From the NCBI GenBank assembly GCA_021774435.1, contig JAJFJB010000106.1, positions 1 to 64,000 of the forward strand: 64,000 bases of DNA, written 5' to 3'. Origin of the DNA: Alphaproteobacteria bacterium (GTDB taxonomy: Bacteria; Pseudomonadota; Alphaproteobacteria; UBA8366; GCA-2717185). A model generated the notes under the pieces. That model worked only from the letters and a program-made list of their open reading frames with translations. It did no database searches and was not told the origin of the DNA. How positions within the stretch are numbered: the first letter of the stretch is position 1; each line of letters starts with the position of its first letter. Shown here piece by piece: positions 17,970 to 27,010 of this stretch. A program made the translations under genes and the position numbers.

Positions 17970-18911
17970 TCAGCCGTGCAGGGCGGACTTAGCCAGCATG
18001 ACGTGAATGCCTTTATGCACATTGACCGTTTGGCTGACGCGTAAATCCGCCGCAAGGCTGCACAGCATATAGGCGTCTTCTTTCGACAGGTTCGTCTTTT
18101 CCTGTATCAATCCGATCATTTCACGAAGCGCCTGTTTCGCCGCATTGTCGAGAACGGGATCGATTCCGGTGGTGATGTAGTGCGTTTCGTTCTCCGCACG
18201 CGGCATTGAGATCGCTGATTCTTTATGCAGGATCAGTTGGAACGTTCCGGACAGGCAGGTTTCGATTGCGGTCCCATTCACTTCACCATCACCCTGGACC
18301 GCATGGCCGTCACCGGCGGAAAACAATGCGCCTTCATTGAAGATCGGCAAATAGAGCGTCGACCCCGCAGCGAGCGCCTTGATGTCGAGATTGCCGCCAT
18401 GCGCGCGCGGTATGATCGATGTGATGCGGCCCCACTCGGCCGGCGGTGCCACGCCCATCACGCCGAAGAACGGGTCGAGCGGCAGGTCGACACCCCAGGG
18501 CATGTGACCGACCATCTTCTCACGGTCGAGCCGGATATGCTTGAGCGTCATTGTGGGAAAGTCTTCTGGCAGCGTTCCAGCGAGCGGGCGAATGCGGTTC
18601 CACCCCCAATCCACGCGCAAAGAAACGTCCAGAATTCGGACCTCGAGCATATCGCCCGGCACAGCCCCGCGTACGGCCACGGGACCGGTCATAATATGCC
18701 CCGCCTGTGCCGGTGTGACTTTGGCGTGAATTTCGCGATGCTCCGGCAGAATCTCGAAATCACCGCTTGGCAGTATGTCCGGGCCGCCGGAAACGCAATG
18801 CAGCGTCACCGTGTCGCCGGACGCGATCGTTTGGACTGCAGGTAGAGCCGCATCAAATACTCCCCAATGCACGGTCTCCGGGCTGGCGTTGATTTCCAGA
18901 TGGTCTGCCAT
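17970..18911 (-). CDS. Acetamidase/formamidase family amidohydrolase
   Basis: A 313-residue FmdA/AmdA-type protein hydrolysing short amides to acid and ammonia. Landmarks are ETVHWGVFD near residue 12, HVTGPVAVRGAVPGDMLEV-like text (HIMTGPVAVRGAVPGD) and a GDGHAVQGDGEVNGTAIET stretch near 205, typical of the family. GGAGG precedes the ATG. It is the last gene of a four-gene leftward operon with a molybdoenzyme, methyltransferase and amidohydrolase, which hints at a nitrogen- or sulfur-containing substrate. Confidence 0.9.
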   Translation of the reverse strand: MADHLEINASPETVHWGVFDAALPAVQTIASGDTVTLHCVSGGPDILPSGDFEILPEHREIHAKVTPAQAGHIMTGPVAVRGAVPGDMLEVRILDVSLRVDWGWNRIRPLAGTLPEDFPTMTLKHIRLDREKMVGHMPWGVDLPLDPFFGVMGVAPPAEWGRITSIIPRAHGGNLDIKALAAGSTLYLPIFNEGALFSAGDGHAVQGDGEVNGTAIETCLSGTFQLILHKESAISMPRAENETHYITTGIDPVLDNAAKQALREMIGLIQEKTNLSKEDAYMLCSLAADLRVSQTVNVHKGIHVMLAKSALHG

Positions 18912-18938
18912 CTCGAGTGTCCTCCGGTATTAAATGTA

Positions 18939-19844
18939 TCAGGGCTCGATGCGGTAGAACGCCATGGCGTTCTTTGAAAACAGTTGCTTTTGTTCGTTGT
19001 GAGAAAATTCGGAAACGATTGTTTTGAACGAATCGTAAATTAGGTCGTAGCTCGCCCGCAGCCCGTCGACGGGGTAGTTGCTGGCGAACATGCAGCGTTC
19101 GACACCGAACGTCTCGATTGTTTCCAGAACGATTGGACGATTGCTTTCAAGAGTCCACGGGCCGTCCGGCAGGCAAAGGCAGGAAATCTTGACATGCACG
19201 TTTGGAGCGTCGGCGAGAGCCTGCATACCGCGCCGCCATAGGGCGAGACCTTCTTCGTCGCGCCGCCAGGGAAAACCGGTATGATTAAGGACAATACGCG
19301 TTTCGGGAAACGCTTGAGCGACAACAGCGGCTTCCTCAAGGTGCCAGCAAGGGACGCGCAAATCCCATGAAAGATCGTATTTCTCCAGTAAGGCGAAACC
19401 CGCGAGCCATCTTGGATCCTGCATCGTGCGCGGCGCAGCGGGCTGCATCTTCTTGGGCGACGACGCCGTCACGGGCTTTGAGCGGATTCCGCGCACGAGG
19501 GGAAATGACGCCTGAGCCGCGAGAATCTCTTCGGAGTTTTCTTCGTCAAACCAGGCGTGCGCCACAATCGCATTGGGGAAACCGTGTTCGGCATTGATTT
19601 GCGTTATCCATTCGGTCTCCGCAATTTGGCTCCCCCGATCGCATTCCGCTTCGACATGCACGGTTTTGATGACGTTGTGGCGCGCCGAGTCGCGCCGATA
19701 ATCCTCGGGCAAATAGTTTTTGCAGATCGCTGAATTGTCACCGAGAAAGAAATTGTTCTCCGTCGCACCGCTTAGCGACGGATAGTTTAGTTCGTCGAGA
19801 TCCCATAAATGATGGTGTGCATCGACGATCTCAATATCGTCCAT
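18939..19844 (-). CDS. Amidohydrolase_2 family metal-dependent hydrolase
   Basis: A 301-residue TIM-barrel hydrolase of the amidohydrolase_2 family (L-fuconolactonase / 2-pyrone-4,6-dicarboxylate hydrolase-like). The HxH metal pair is H10/H12 in DAHHHLWD; later LNHTGFPW and MFASNYPVDGL carry the expected His and Asp. The ATG at 19844 is chosen because GGAGG ends six bases before it; ATG 19850 is the alternative and overlaps the methyltransferase stop. It may open a lactone ring. Specific substrate unknown. Confidence 0.88.
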   Translation of the reverse strand: MDDIEIVDAHHHLWDLDELNYPSLSGATENNFFLGDNSAICKNYLPEDYRRDSARHNVIKTVHVEAECDRGSQIAETEWITQINAEHGFPNAIVAHAWFDEENSEEILAAQASFPLVRGIRSKPVTASSPKKMQPAAPRTMQDPRWLAGFALLEKYDLSWDLRVPCWHLEEAAVVAQAFPETRIVLNHTGFPWRRDEEGLALWRRGMQALADAPNVHVKISCLCLPDGPWTLESNRPIVLETIETFGVERCMFASNYPVDGLRASYDLIYDSFKTIVSEFSHNEQKQLFSKNAMAFYRIEP

Positions 19845-19846
19845 GG

Positions 19847-20854
19847 TCATCCTCCGGGCTTGGTGCCGACGATGCGGCTGAGTGTGCCGGGAATGAATTC
19901 GTGGACTGTGATGTTTTTGAAACCGGCAGCCTCGAAGTACCCGATGCAATCCGCGTCTGTATGGGCCATGCCCGTGCTGCCGTTGATGGCCTCTGCCAGG
20001 CCCCATAGGGCCGGCCCGACGGGACCGCTCCTGTCGTCGCGCAACGTCTCGCCGATGAGATGCATTTCCCCGCCGGGTAGCAGAGCTTCGCAGGCCCGGC
20101 GAACGACCTTGGCAGCGATTTCGCGGCTGTAGAGAGGCAAGTTGCTGGCCATAATCGCAATATCACAATCTTCGGGCAGGACATCAGCGGTGAAATCGCC
20201 GCCAACAGCGGTCACTCTGTCCTCAACCCCGTGCTCGGCAATGTATTCGTTCGCAACGACGGCGACGGGTGGGAGGTCAAACACGACAGCATTTATATGC
20301 GGATGGGTTTTGGCGGCAGTGATGCTGTAGGCGCCGGATCCGCCCCCGAGATCTAGTATCTTTTTGTGGCCCGATAAATCGACCTGACGAACGAATCGCC
20401 GTGCCGCGCCCATGCCGACACTGTAGGTCGCTTCGTGCATCCGTCGTGCGGCCTCGATTGTCAGGCCTTCATATTGACCCAGCACCGCTTCTTCGGACTG
20501 GCGTAAGAACTCGGTGAGGTTACCGAACTTTTCCCAGCGGGGTTTCGTAAATAATATCCAAGGACCGGCATAGCCGGGCTCGCCTTCGACAAGAAAGTGC
20601 TCGACGTCGGCAGCATTGCGGTATCGTCCGTCATCCGCTGTCTCGAGCAAGTCCATCGTACGGCATACGGTAGCAAGCCGATCTGCGTTGCGTTCGGTGA
20701 TCTGCAAAATGGTGGCGATCTCCGCAGCGTTGCCTGCACCCTTTGAGATTGCCGTAAACAAGCCGAGCTCGACGGCTGCCATTAAACTTGCGGACTGCCA
20801 GAACCCCATCGCCATGTTTTGCAGTCGGACGGTATCGACACGTTTTTCAGTCAC
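19847..20854 (-). CDS. SAM-dependent O-methyltransferase (family 2 / hydroxyindole type)
   Basis: A 335-residue methyltransferase: N-terminal winged-helix dimerisation domain (LMAAVELGLFTAI, then TERNADRLATVCRTMDLLE), then a Rossmann fold with motif I ILDLGGGSGAYSI near residue 165 and a conserved ALLPGGEMHLIGE segment. Members methylate hydroxyl groups of aromatic or polyketide compounds. Its start overlaps the molybdoenzyme stop by four bases (ATGA), and its stop meets the amidohydrolase start, so the genes are translationally coupled. Confidence 0.9.
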   Translation of the reverse strand: MTEKRVDTVRLQNMAMGFWQSASLMAAVELGLFTAISKGAGNAAEIATILQITERNADRLATVCRTMDLLETADDGRYRNAADVEHFLVEGEPGYAGPWILFTKPRWEKFGNLTEFLRQSEEAVLGQYEGLTIEAARRMHEATYSVGMGAARRFVRQVDLSGHKKILDLGGGSGAYSITAAKTHPHINAVVFDLPPVAVVANEYIAEHGVEDRVTAVGGDFTADVLPEDCDIAIMASNLPLYSREIAAKVVRRACEALLPGGEMHLIGETLRDDRSGPVGPALWGLAEAINGSTGMAHTDADCIGYFEAAGFKNITVHEFIPGTLSRIVGTKPGG

Positions 20855-23160
20855 GAAACGGACGCCTTTGCTATGGGGCCGGTGAAGGCCGTAATTTCCG
20901 GTAGGTCTTCCTCGTAGCGCTCTATTTCGACCAAGGTGCTGTGCGAAATTGGGCCTTGCCCAAGTTTGGACGTACCGCGGTCGATTGTCAGAACGTTCGG
21001 ATTGCCGTGTTTGTCTAGCGTGCCGATTTTGCCGGGGACGGCTGGATCGTACCAGGCGCCGGTGGCCAATCGGATGACGCCGGGCCGAACGTTATCTGAA
21101 ACGACGACACCGGCGAGCGTTTCGCCACGAACGTTAAAGACCCGTGCGATGTCCCCATCACTCAATCCGCGCGCAGTAGCATCGGTTGGGTGTATTGCGA
21201 CTGGTTCACGTCCCTTGATCTTGGCGTCGCGGCTCACTGACGCGCAATCCATTTGTGCATGCAGCCGCGTTGCGGGCTGGTTGGACATCATATGTAGCGG
21301 AAACCGTTCGGTGTTGTCGGAACCAAGCCATTCGACGGGTTCCAGCCAAACCGGGTGTCCCGGACAATCGTCATAGCCGAAGCCATCGATCGTTTCCGAA
21401 AAAATTTCGATACGGCCCGACGGTGTCTTAAGCGGATTTGTGTCCGGGTCGGCGCGGAAATCGGCAAAGGCGACATGCGCATTTTCCGGCTCGGGTACTT
21501 CGACATGCCCCTTGGCCCAGAACGTATCGAAATCGGGCAGCTCGACTTGCTTCTGCGCGGCCTGCTGGCGCGCAACATCATAAAGGTGTCGAAGCCAATC
21601 TCTCTCGGTCCGGTCTTCGGTAAACGTTTCCTTGAAGCCAAGCCTTTCCGCGAGGCCGGAAAAGATATCGAAGTCGTTGCGGGCGTCGCCGACAGGCTCA
21701 ACGGCTTGCTCCATTGCCATGATATAGCGGTCGCGGGAACTTGAACCGATATCGTTTCGCTCCAATGTGGTCGTCGCCGGCAGCACGATATCGGCATGCC
21801 GTGCGGTCGCCGTCCACCAGGGTTCATGCACGATAATCGTTTCAGGCTGACGGAACGCGTTGATGAGCCTGTTGAGGTCCTGGTGGTGATGGAAAGGATT
21901 GCCGCCGCACCAATAGATCATCCGCGTGTCGGGATAGGTCCGGGTCCGGCCATTGAATTCGTACTTTCCGCCGGGATGGAGCAGCATATCGGCGATTCGC
22001 GCGACGGGAATAAAGCTGCCGGTCGGGTTCGCGCCGGCGGACAGGTTCGGCGCGGTAATGGGCTCTATAGGATTGCCCTGGCCTTGCATGCTGCCATAGC
22101 CGAAGCCGAATCCGCCGCCCGGCAGCCCCACTTGTCCGATCATGGCGGCGAGCACCGCTGTCATCCAGAATGTTTGCTCGCCATGATCGCCGCGTTGCAG
22201 TGAATAGCTGGTCGTGATCATCGTGCGGTTTGCTGCCATCCGGCGCGCGAGATCGCGGATTGTATCGGCATCGATATCCGTAATTGCTGCGGCCCAGTCG
22301 GCGTCCTTCGGTGTGTCGTCCGCGGCCCCGGTAAGGTAGCGCTCGAACTGTTCGAACCCGGTGCAGTACCGGTTCAGAAATGCTGGATCGTGTAAGTTCT
22401 GCACGAGGAGCGTGTGTGCCAAACCCAGCATCAAGGCGACATCGCTATTGGGACGCGGTGCGATCCATTGGGCTTCCAGGTAATCCGGCGTATCGTCGCG
22501 CAGAGGTGTGATGTTAACGACATCGACACCTGCGGTACGAACGCGCCGTAGCCACTTGTCCGTCGAATGTTCCCCGGCGCCACCCGGCTCGACTTGTGCA
22601 TTCTTGGTTCCGACACCGCCGAACGCCACTATGAGTTTGGTGTTTTCGGCGATGTCGCGCCAGGAACTGACGCCACGCAGGGACTGAAGATCACCCAGAA
22701 TATGCGGCAGGATGGCGAGGCCTGCGGCGATGGAATAGCTGTGCACCTGGGCTGTAAAACCGCCATGACAATTCAGAAAGCGTTGAAGCTGCGTCTTCGC
22801 GTGGTGAAAACGGCCGGCGCTGGCCCAGCCATAGGACCCGCCGAAGATGGCGGTGTTGCCATGGTTTTGTTTGACGCGTGTAAGTTCTTCTGCGATCAGG
22901 TCCTGTGCGCGATCCCAGGAAACCGCAACAAATTCTTCGCCGCCACGCGCTTCGCGATTGCTTCCGGGACCACCTTCGAGCCAGCTTTTTCGGATCATCG
23001 GCTCTGCGACACGGCAATCGTGGTAAAGCGCTTCCGGCATAGCCTGCAGGATCGGCGTTGGATTAGGGTCTGCCTCGAACGGTTCGACGGAGACGACGCG
23101 ACCGTCGCGTACTTCGGCCGAAAATGCACCCCAATGGGCGCTATGTCTAATTGTTCCCAT
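20851..23160 (-). CDS. Molybdopterin-dependent oxidoreductase, biotin sulfoxide/TMAO reductase type
   Basis: A 769-residue molybdenum enzyme of the DMSO reductase family, closest in layout to BisC/TorA/DorA. It has FGGSYGWASAGRFHH near residue 107, a candidate Mo-ligand S143 in HSYSIAAG, YWCGGNPFHHHQD, and C-terminal cofactor-binding GREPVAIHPTDA and GVIRLATGAWYDP. It lacks the N-terminal [4Fe-4S] cysteines, as expected for this subgroup, and has no Tat signal, so it should be cytoplasmic like BisC. ATG 23160 is used; a GTG at 23172 is possible. It heads the operon with methyltransferase, amidohydrolase and formamidase. The substrate is likely an S- or N-oxide (inference). Confidence 0.9.
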   Translation of the reverse strand: MGTIRHSAHWGAFSAEVRDGRVVSVEPFEADPNPTPILQAMPEALYHDCRVAEPMIRKSWLEGGPGSNREARGGEEFVAVSWDRAQDLIAEELTRVKQNHGNTAIFGGSYGWASAGRFHHAKTQLQRFLNCHGGFTAQVHSYSIAAGLAILPHILGDLQSLRGVSSWRDIAENTKLIVAFGGVGTKNAQVEPGGAGEHSTDKWLRRVRTAGVDVVNITPLRDDTPDYLEAQWIAPRPNSDVALMLGLAHTLLVQNLHDPAFLNRYCTGFEQFERYLTGAADDTPKDADWAAAITDIDADTIRDLARRMAANRTMITTSYSLQRGDHGEQTFWMTAVLAAMIGQVGLPGGGFGFGYGSMQGQGNPIEPITAPNLSAGANPTGSFIPVARIADMLLHPGGKYEFNGRTRTYPDTRMIYWCGGNPFHHHQDLNRLINAFRQPETIIVHEPWWTATARHADIVLPATTTLERNDIGSSSRDRYIMAMEQAVEPVGDARNDFDIFSGLAERLGFKETFTEDRTERDWLRHLYDVARQQAAQKQVELPDFDTFWAKGHVEVPEPENAHVAFADFRADPDTNPLKTPSGRIEIFSETIDGFGYDDCPGHPVWLEPVEWLGSDNTERFPLHMMSNQPATRLHAQMDCASVSRDAKIKGREPVAIHPTDATARGLSDGDIARVFNVRGETLAGVVVSDNVRPGVIRLATGAWYDPAVPGKIGTLDKHGNPNVLTIDRGTSKLGQGPISHSTLVEIERYEEDLPEITAFTGPIAKASVS

Positions 23161-23357
23161 AATTTCATCCACTTAGTACCGGATAGGTCGCTGTTTTCCC
23201 GTAAATCAATGGGCGTCGCGGCGATTCGAAAAATGATAGCGGGCGGTCGAGGAGTTCGCAATGCGTCCCTCATTTGGGGGACTACCCGTATGGCGATTTA
23301 TCGTTGAATGGTACCCGTTAAAAAGATGAGAGCTGAAATACGAAGTAGGTGAACGTT

Positions 23358-23546
23358 ATGGCGAAAAGGATCGACAAAGACGAATTTTGCGCCGCCCGTG
23401 CCGCTTACCGCGAACAGATTGAATTCGGTAGTGAGAAGGATACGGCGCTCAATCTGGCAACAATCGTTTATCAACAACGGCATCCTTGTGTTCCTGCGGG
23501 TCAAGCGCGGGAAATGGTCGGTGCTGCTCTCGGTCTCGGTAATTAG
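23358..23546 (+). CDS. Small hypothetical protein A (paralogous pair)
   Basis: A 62-residue protein; AGGTG lies six bases before the ATG. I do not recognise it. It is a clear paralogue of the next small gene: both share the C-terminal pattern ALNxAT-VY-QR-P-xPAxxAR with similar spacing. The protein is predicted helical, soluble and slightly basic at the N-terminus. The conserved similarity between two adjacent short frames is the evidence that both are real. Confidence 0.7.
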   Translation: MAKRIDKDEFCAARAAYREQIEFGSEKDTALNLATIVYQQRHPCVPAGQAREMVGAALGLGN

Positions 23547-23581
23547 GCCATAACCATTAGTAGAAGTGAGACAGCATCGTA

Positions 23582-23800
23582 GTGAAGAAGGATAAGCATA
23601 CAGTTTTGGCCTTTGTGCCCCATTTCCGCCCGGATGATGTTCGTCTTGCGACCGACGCTTATGCGATTGAGCTGGCGCTAGGACGAGCGCCAAATGTCGC
23701 GCTCAATTATGCTACGGCGGTTTATGTTCAACGCGACCCGTTAATGCCGGCGAGCGAAGCCCGTGCGCTCATTAGCGCTGCAATCAAAGACGATCAGTAG
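23582..23800 (+). CDS. Small hypothetical protein B (paralogous pair)
   Basis: A 72-residue protein with a GTG start and a weak upstream site. It repeats the pattern of the preceding gene (VALNYATAVYVQRDPLMPAS against TALNLATIVYQQRHPCVPAG), 35 bases downstream. Function unknown. The tandem arrangement suggests a duplication with both copies kept. Confidence 0.7.
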   Translation: MKKDKHTVLAFVPHFRPDDVRLATDAYAIELALGRAPNVALNYATAVYVQRDPLMPASEARALISAAIKDDQ

Positions 23801-23904
23801 CGGCGCTAAATCACCAGGAAAAATGAGAACCCGGCTTTGTTCTGACGCCATGTTCGGTGTTATTCTCCGCCTCCTTTTTATTATGAAGCTGCGGGGCGAT
23901 CAGC

Positions 23905-25071
23905 GTGAAATCAGCGAACTCAATTCTATCGGGATACGGAACGACCGTGTTCGAGGTGATGTCCCGGCTCGCAATGGAGCATCAATCCATTAATCTCGGG
24001 CAGGGATTTCCGGATGAAGACGGCCCGGAGGACGTTCGCCAGGTCGCGGCGGATGCGCTGATGGCGGGACCAAACCAGTATCCACCGATGCTAGGTATTC
24101 CCGAATTACGTCAGGCCGTCGCCGCACACGCGAAGCATCATTATGGTCTCGATGTCGATTGGCAGACCGAAGTGATGGTGGCTTCGGGGGCGACGGAGGT
24201 TCTCACCGGCTGCATGATGGGCCTCATCGAACCGGGCGATGAAGTCGTGCTGATCGAACCTCTTTACGATTGTTACTTGCCGATCATTCGCCGAGCAGGC
24301 GGTATCCCCAAAATGGTGCGCGTCGAACCGCCGAACTGGACCCTGCCGCGCGCCGAACTGGAAGGCGCGTTCTCCGACCGTACCAAGCTCATCTTGCTCA
24401 ACAATCCGATGAATCCGGCCGCGAAAGTGTTCACTGATGAAGAGCTCGCATTCATCGCCGAACTGGTCATTCGTCATGACGCCTACGCGGTATGTGATGA
24501 GGTTTACGAACATATCGCCTTCGACGGCCGTGGCCATACCCCCTTGATCACGTTGCCTGGCATGCGTGACCGGTGCGTACGGATTGGGTCTGCCGGAAAA
24601 ACTTTTTCGTTGACGGGTTGGAAAGTCGGCTATGCAACGGCGCCGCCGGCATTGCTGGCGCCAATTGCGAAAGCGCATCAGTTCGTCACATTCACGACCC
24701 CGCCCAACCTGCAGAAAGCCGTCGCTTATGGGCTAGGCAAGGAAGATGCTTATTTCCAGGGCCTATCGGATGACATGCAGGCCAAACGGGACCGTTTCGC
24801 CGCCGGCCTTTCAAGGCTTGGTTTTGGCGTGATCGACTGCCAAGGGACCTATTTCATCACCGCCGATTTCCGGCCGTTGGGATTCGAGGGTGATGATGTT
24901 GCGTTTTGCCGTCACATTACGACCGAGGCTGGCGTCACAGCCGTCCCGGTCAGCGCTTTTTACCTAGAGAACGGCCCCTGCCACTTCGTCCGTTTCTGCT
25001 TTTGCAAAAAGGACGAAGTGCTGGACGCGGCAATCGAGCGGCTGGAGGCGTTCTTCTGTTCGAAGCAATAA
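23905..25071 (+). CDS. PLP-dependent class I/II aminotransferase (YbdL / kynurenine aminotransferase-like)
   Basis: A 388-residue fold-type I aminotransferase. Visible are INLGQGFPDEDGP near residue 28, NQYPPMLGIPELR, NNPMNPAAKVF, AVCDEVYEHIAFDG (PLP-pairing Asp and Tyr) and the Schiff-base lysine in GSAGKTFSLTGWK, then a C-terminal FVRFCFCKK carrying the carboxylate-binding Arg. Usual partners are methionine, glutamine, kynurenine and other bulky amino acids. The GTG start at 23905 follows a GGGG-containing site. Confidence 0.92.
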   Translation: MKSANSILSGYGTTVFEVMSRLAMEHQSINLGQGFPDEDGPEDVRQVAADALMAGPNQYPPMLGIPELRQAVAAHAKHHYGLDVDWQTEVMVASGATEVLTGCMMGLIEPGDEVVLIEPLYDCYLPIIRRAGGIPKMVRVEPPNWTLPRAELEGAFSDRTKLILLNNPMNPAAKVFTDEELAFIAELVIRHDAYAVCDEVYEHIAFDGRGHTPLITLPGMRDRCVRIGSAGKTFSLTGWKVGYATAPPALLAPIAKAHQFVTFTTPPNLQKAVAYGLGKEDAYFQGLSDDMQAKRDRFAAGLSRLGFGVIDCQGTYFITADFRPLGFEGDDVAFCRHITTEAGVTAVPVSAFYLENGPCHFVRFCFCKKDEVLDAAIERLEAFFCSKQ

Positions 25072-25072
25072 T

Positions 25073-25705
25073 CTAGGGAGCCGGACGTGTCACGGCGATA
25101 ACGTGGTCGCGATAGGCGGGCCGTTCCGAGAGCCGTTCATGCCAGGCTTCGACATTTGGGTGCGAGGGCCGTGACGGCGACCAGTTGATCCAGCGATGGG
25201 TCAGCACACCAGCAGGAATGTCCCCCATGGTCAGATGGTCGCCACAGATATAGGCACGGTCAGCCAGTTGTGCGTCGAGAATATCGAACATCGGAATGGC
25301 TTGTTTGATGGCGGCATTGATTGCGTCCTGGCTCCGTTCAGCCTCCGGCAAGCGCCAAAAATGGTTTAGGTAGACGCTGTTGAAGGGCGCGAGGTTGAGC
25401 GAACTCCAATCCATCCATTTTTCTGCCTCGGCGCGTCCGCGCAACGTATCGGGATACATATCGCCCATGCTGTGTTTGGCGCAGAGATAACGCACGACCG
25501 CACCGGATTCCCAGAGTGTGAATCCGTCTTCTTCCTCAAGTGTCGGCAGGCGTCCCATGGGATTCTTTCGGCGATATTCGGGGTCGTCGTTGCCGCCAAA
25601 TTCACCGCCCCAGTCGATGCGCTCATATTCGACGCCCAGTTCGTTCAAGCACCAAAGCGCCTTGATGACATTGGAACCATCGTTCCGTCCCCAGATTTTT
25701 AGCAT
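25073..25705 (-). CDS. Glutathione S-transferase family protein
   Basis: A 210-residue GST: MLKIWGRNDGSNVIKALW start, GRLPTLEEEDGFTLWESGAVVRYLC with the cis-Pro and the acidic-Ser glutathione-gripping pair, and a helical C-domain including YICGDHLTMGDIPAG. AGGGAGA precedes the ATG. It is convergent with the aminotransferase. Class and substrate are not clear. Confidence 0.9.
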   Translation of the reverse strand: MLKIWGRNDGSNVIKALWCLNELGVEYERIDWGGEFGGNDDPEYRRKNPMGRLPTLEEEDGFTLWESGAVVRYLCAKHSMGDMYPDTLRGRAEAEKWMDWSSLNLAPFNSVYLNHFWRLPEAERSQDAINAAIKQAIPMFDILDAQLADRAYICGDHLTMGDIPAGVLTHRWINWSPSRPSHPNVEAWHERLSERPAYRDHVIAVTRPAP

Positions 25706-25784
25706 TAAGTGGTCTCCCTGAATTTAAATTTCTTGGGCACCACTTTAGCGCACGGAGTCGCTGCGTCAGCGAAAAAAATTGGAT

Positions 25785-26987
25785 TTAGGATCTAGCCTTG
25801 AAATCCAAGCTCGTCACGTCGTGCCCATAGAGCCACAGATGGGCCTCGCGATGGCTGTTGAGGCGCTCTTCGAGATTGCCAATATCCGCGTTGTGAAAGA
25901 ATTCGATATTGTCCCGCGACATCTGTTGCACTTTCGCGGTGCGATCATGCCGCAAAACCTCATATCGCTTTAGCGCAGAGCCGATATTGGCTGGATTTGC
26001 GACAAGACATTGCGCCAATGTATAGGCGTCTTCGATCGCCATCACGGCCCCTTGCGCCATAAAGGGCAACATCGCGTGGCAGGCGTCACCGAGCAGGCTA
26101 ACTCTCTCTGTTGACCAACGCGGCAGAGGATCCCGGTCGAAGAGTCCCCAGCGGAAGCAACTTTCCGCGTTCCGGATGAGTATATGGAGATTTTCGTGCC
26201 AGCCACGGAAATCGGATTCAAACTCGTGCTTGGCGCCTTCCGTGGACCACGATTCGTCCATCCACTGATCGCGTTCCATGACTCCGACACAGTTTACCAA
26301 ATCACCGCGTCGCAAATAGTAGTGAACAAAGTGGCCGCCCTTCCCAATCCAGTTTGAAGCGACCGGACGGATATGGCCTGGCGGCAGCCGATGCGTTGGT
26401 ATCGTTGCCCGCCATGCAACGCATCCCGTAAACCGCGGTTTGTCGGGGCCAAATGTTTTCTCCCGGACGACGGAGTGAATGCCGTCGCAACCGATTAACA
26501 CATCGCCTTCGGTTTCCACGCCATTTGAGGTTTTTACGATGATGCCTGTGGCGGATTGGACGATATCCTCGACTTTGTGTCCGAGAAATACGCTTACGGA
26601 CGCGGCGGAGAGGGCTGCGGACTTTGCTAATGCGCTGGACAAAATGTCGTGTAAATCGGCACGATGCAGATGGTAGTAAGGGTACCCGAACTTTTCGACG
26701 CTGGCGTCGCCGAGCGGCCGTGTCGCCAATATGTCGCCGGATTTCCAGTGCCGAATCTCGCCGCGTTCTGGCGTGAAGGCGACTTCGCGTAGATTTTCCT
26801 CAAGGCCTAAATGGTGCAATACGCGGGCGCCGTTCGCACTGATCTGCACGCCGGCCCCGACCTCGCCGAGTGCCTGGGCTTGTTCAAGAACGCAGACATC
26901 GAAGCCCTTGCGCGCGAGGCAATTGGCTAAGGTTAGCCCCCCTAACCCCGCACCAGCTATGATGACTTTTACCGGAGAGTCCGCCAT
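25785..26987 (-). CDS. FAD-dependent aromatic hydroxylase (salicylate / 3- or 6-hydroxybenzoate type)
   Basis: A 400-residue class A flavoprotein monooxygenase: GxGxxG dinucleotide fold at about residues 12-17 (IAGAGLGGLTLA), DG motif in VLIGCDGIHSVVRE, and the GD motif VSLLGDACHAMLPFMAQGA. It is expected to use NAD(P)H and O2 to hydroxylate a hydroxylated aromatic or pyridine acid. The ATG at 26987 is chosen on fold; an in-frame TTG nine bases upstream is possible. The ribosome site is weak. Confidence 0.9.
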   Translation of the reverse strand: MADSPVKVIIAGAGLGGLTLANCLARKGFDVCVLEQAQALGEVGAGVQISANGARVLHHLGLEENLREVAFTPERGEIRHWKSGDILATRPLGDASVEKFGYPYYHLHRADLHDILSSALAKSAALSAASVSVFLGHKVEDIVQSATGIIVKTSNGVETEGDVLIGCDGIHSVVREKTFGPDKPRFTGCVAWRATIPTHRLPPGHIRPVASNWIGKGGHFVHYYLRRGDLVNCVGVMERDQWMDESWSTEGAKHEFESDFRGWHENLHILIRNAESCFRWGLFDRDPLPRWSTERVSLLGDACHAMLPFMAQGAVMAIEDAYTLAQCLVANPANIGSALKRYEVLRHDRTAKVQQMSRDNIEFFHNADIGNLEERLNSHREAHLWLYGHDVTSLDFKARS

Positions 26988-27010
26988 GGCGTTCAAATTT
27001 TAGCGTACCT

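Noticed and set aside
20851-23160. Missing iron-sulfur cysteines in the molybdoenzyme as an anomaly
   Set aside because: BisC/TorA/DorA-type enzymes naturally lack the N-terminal [4Fe-4S] site.
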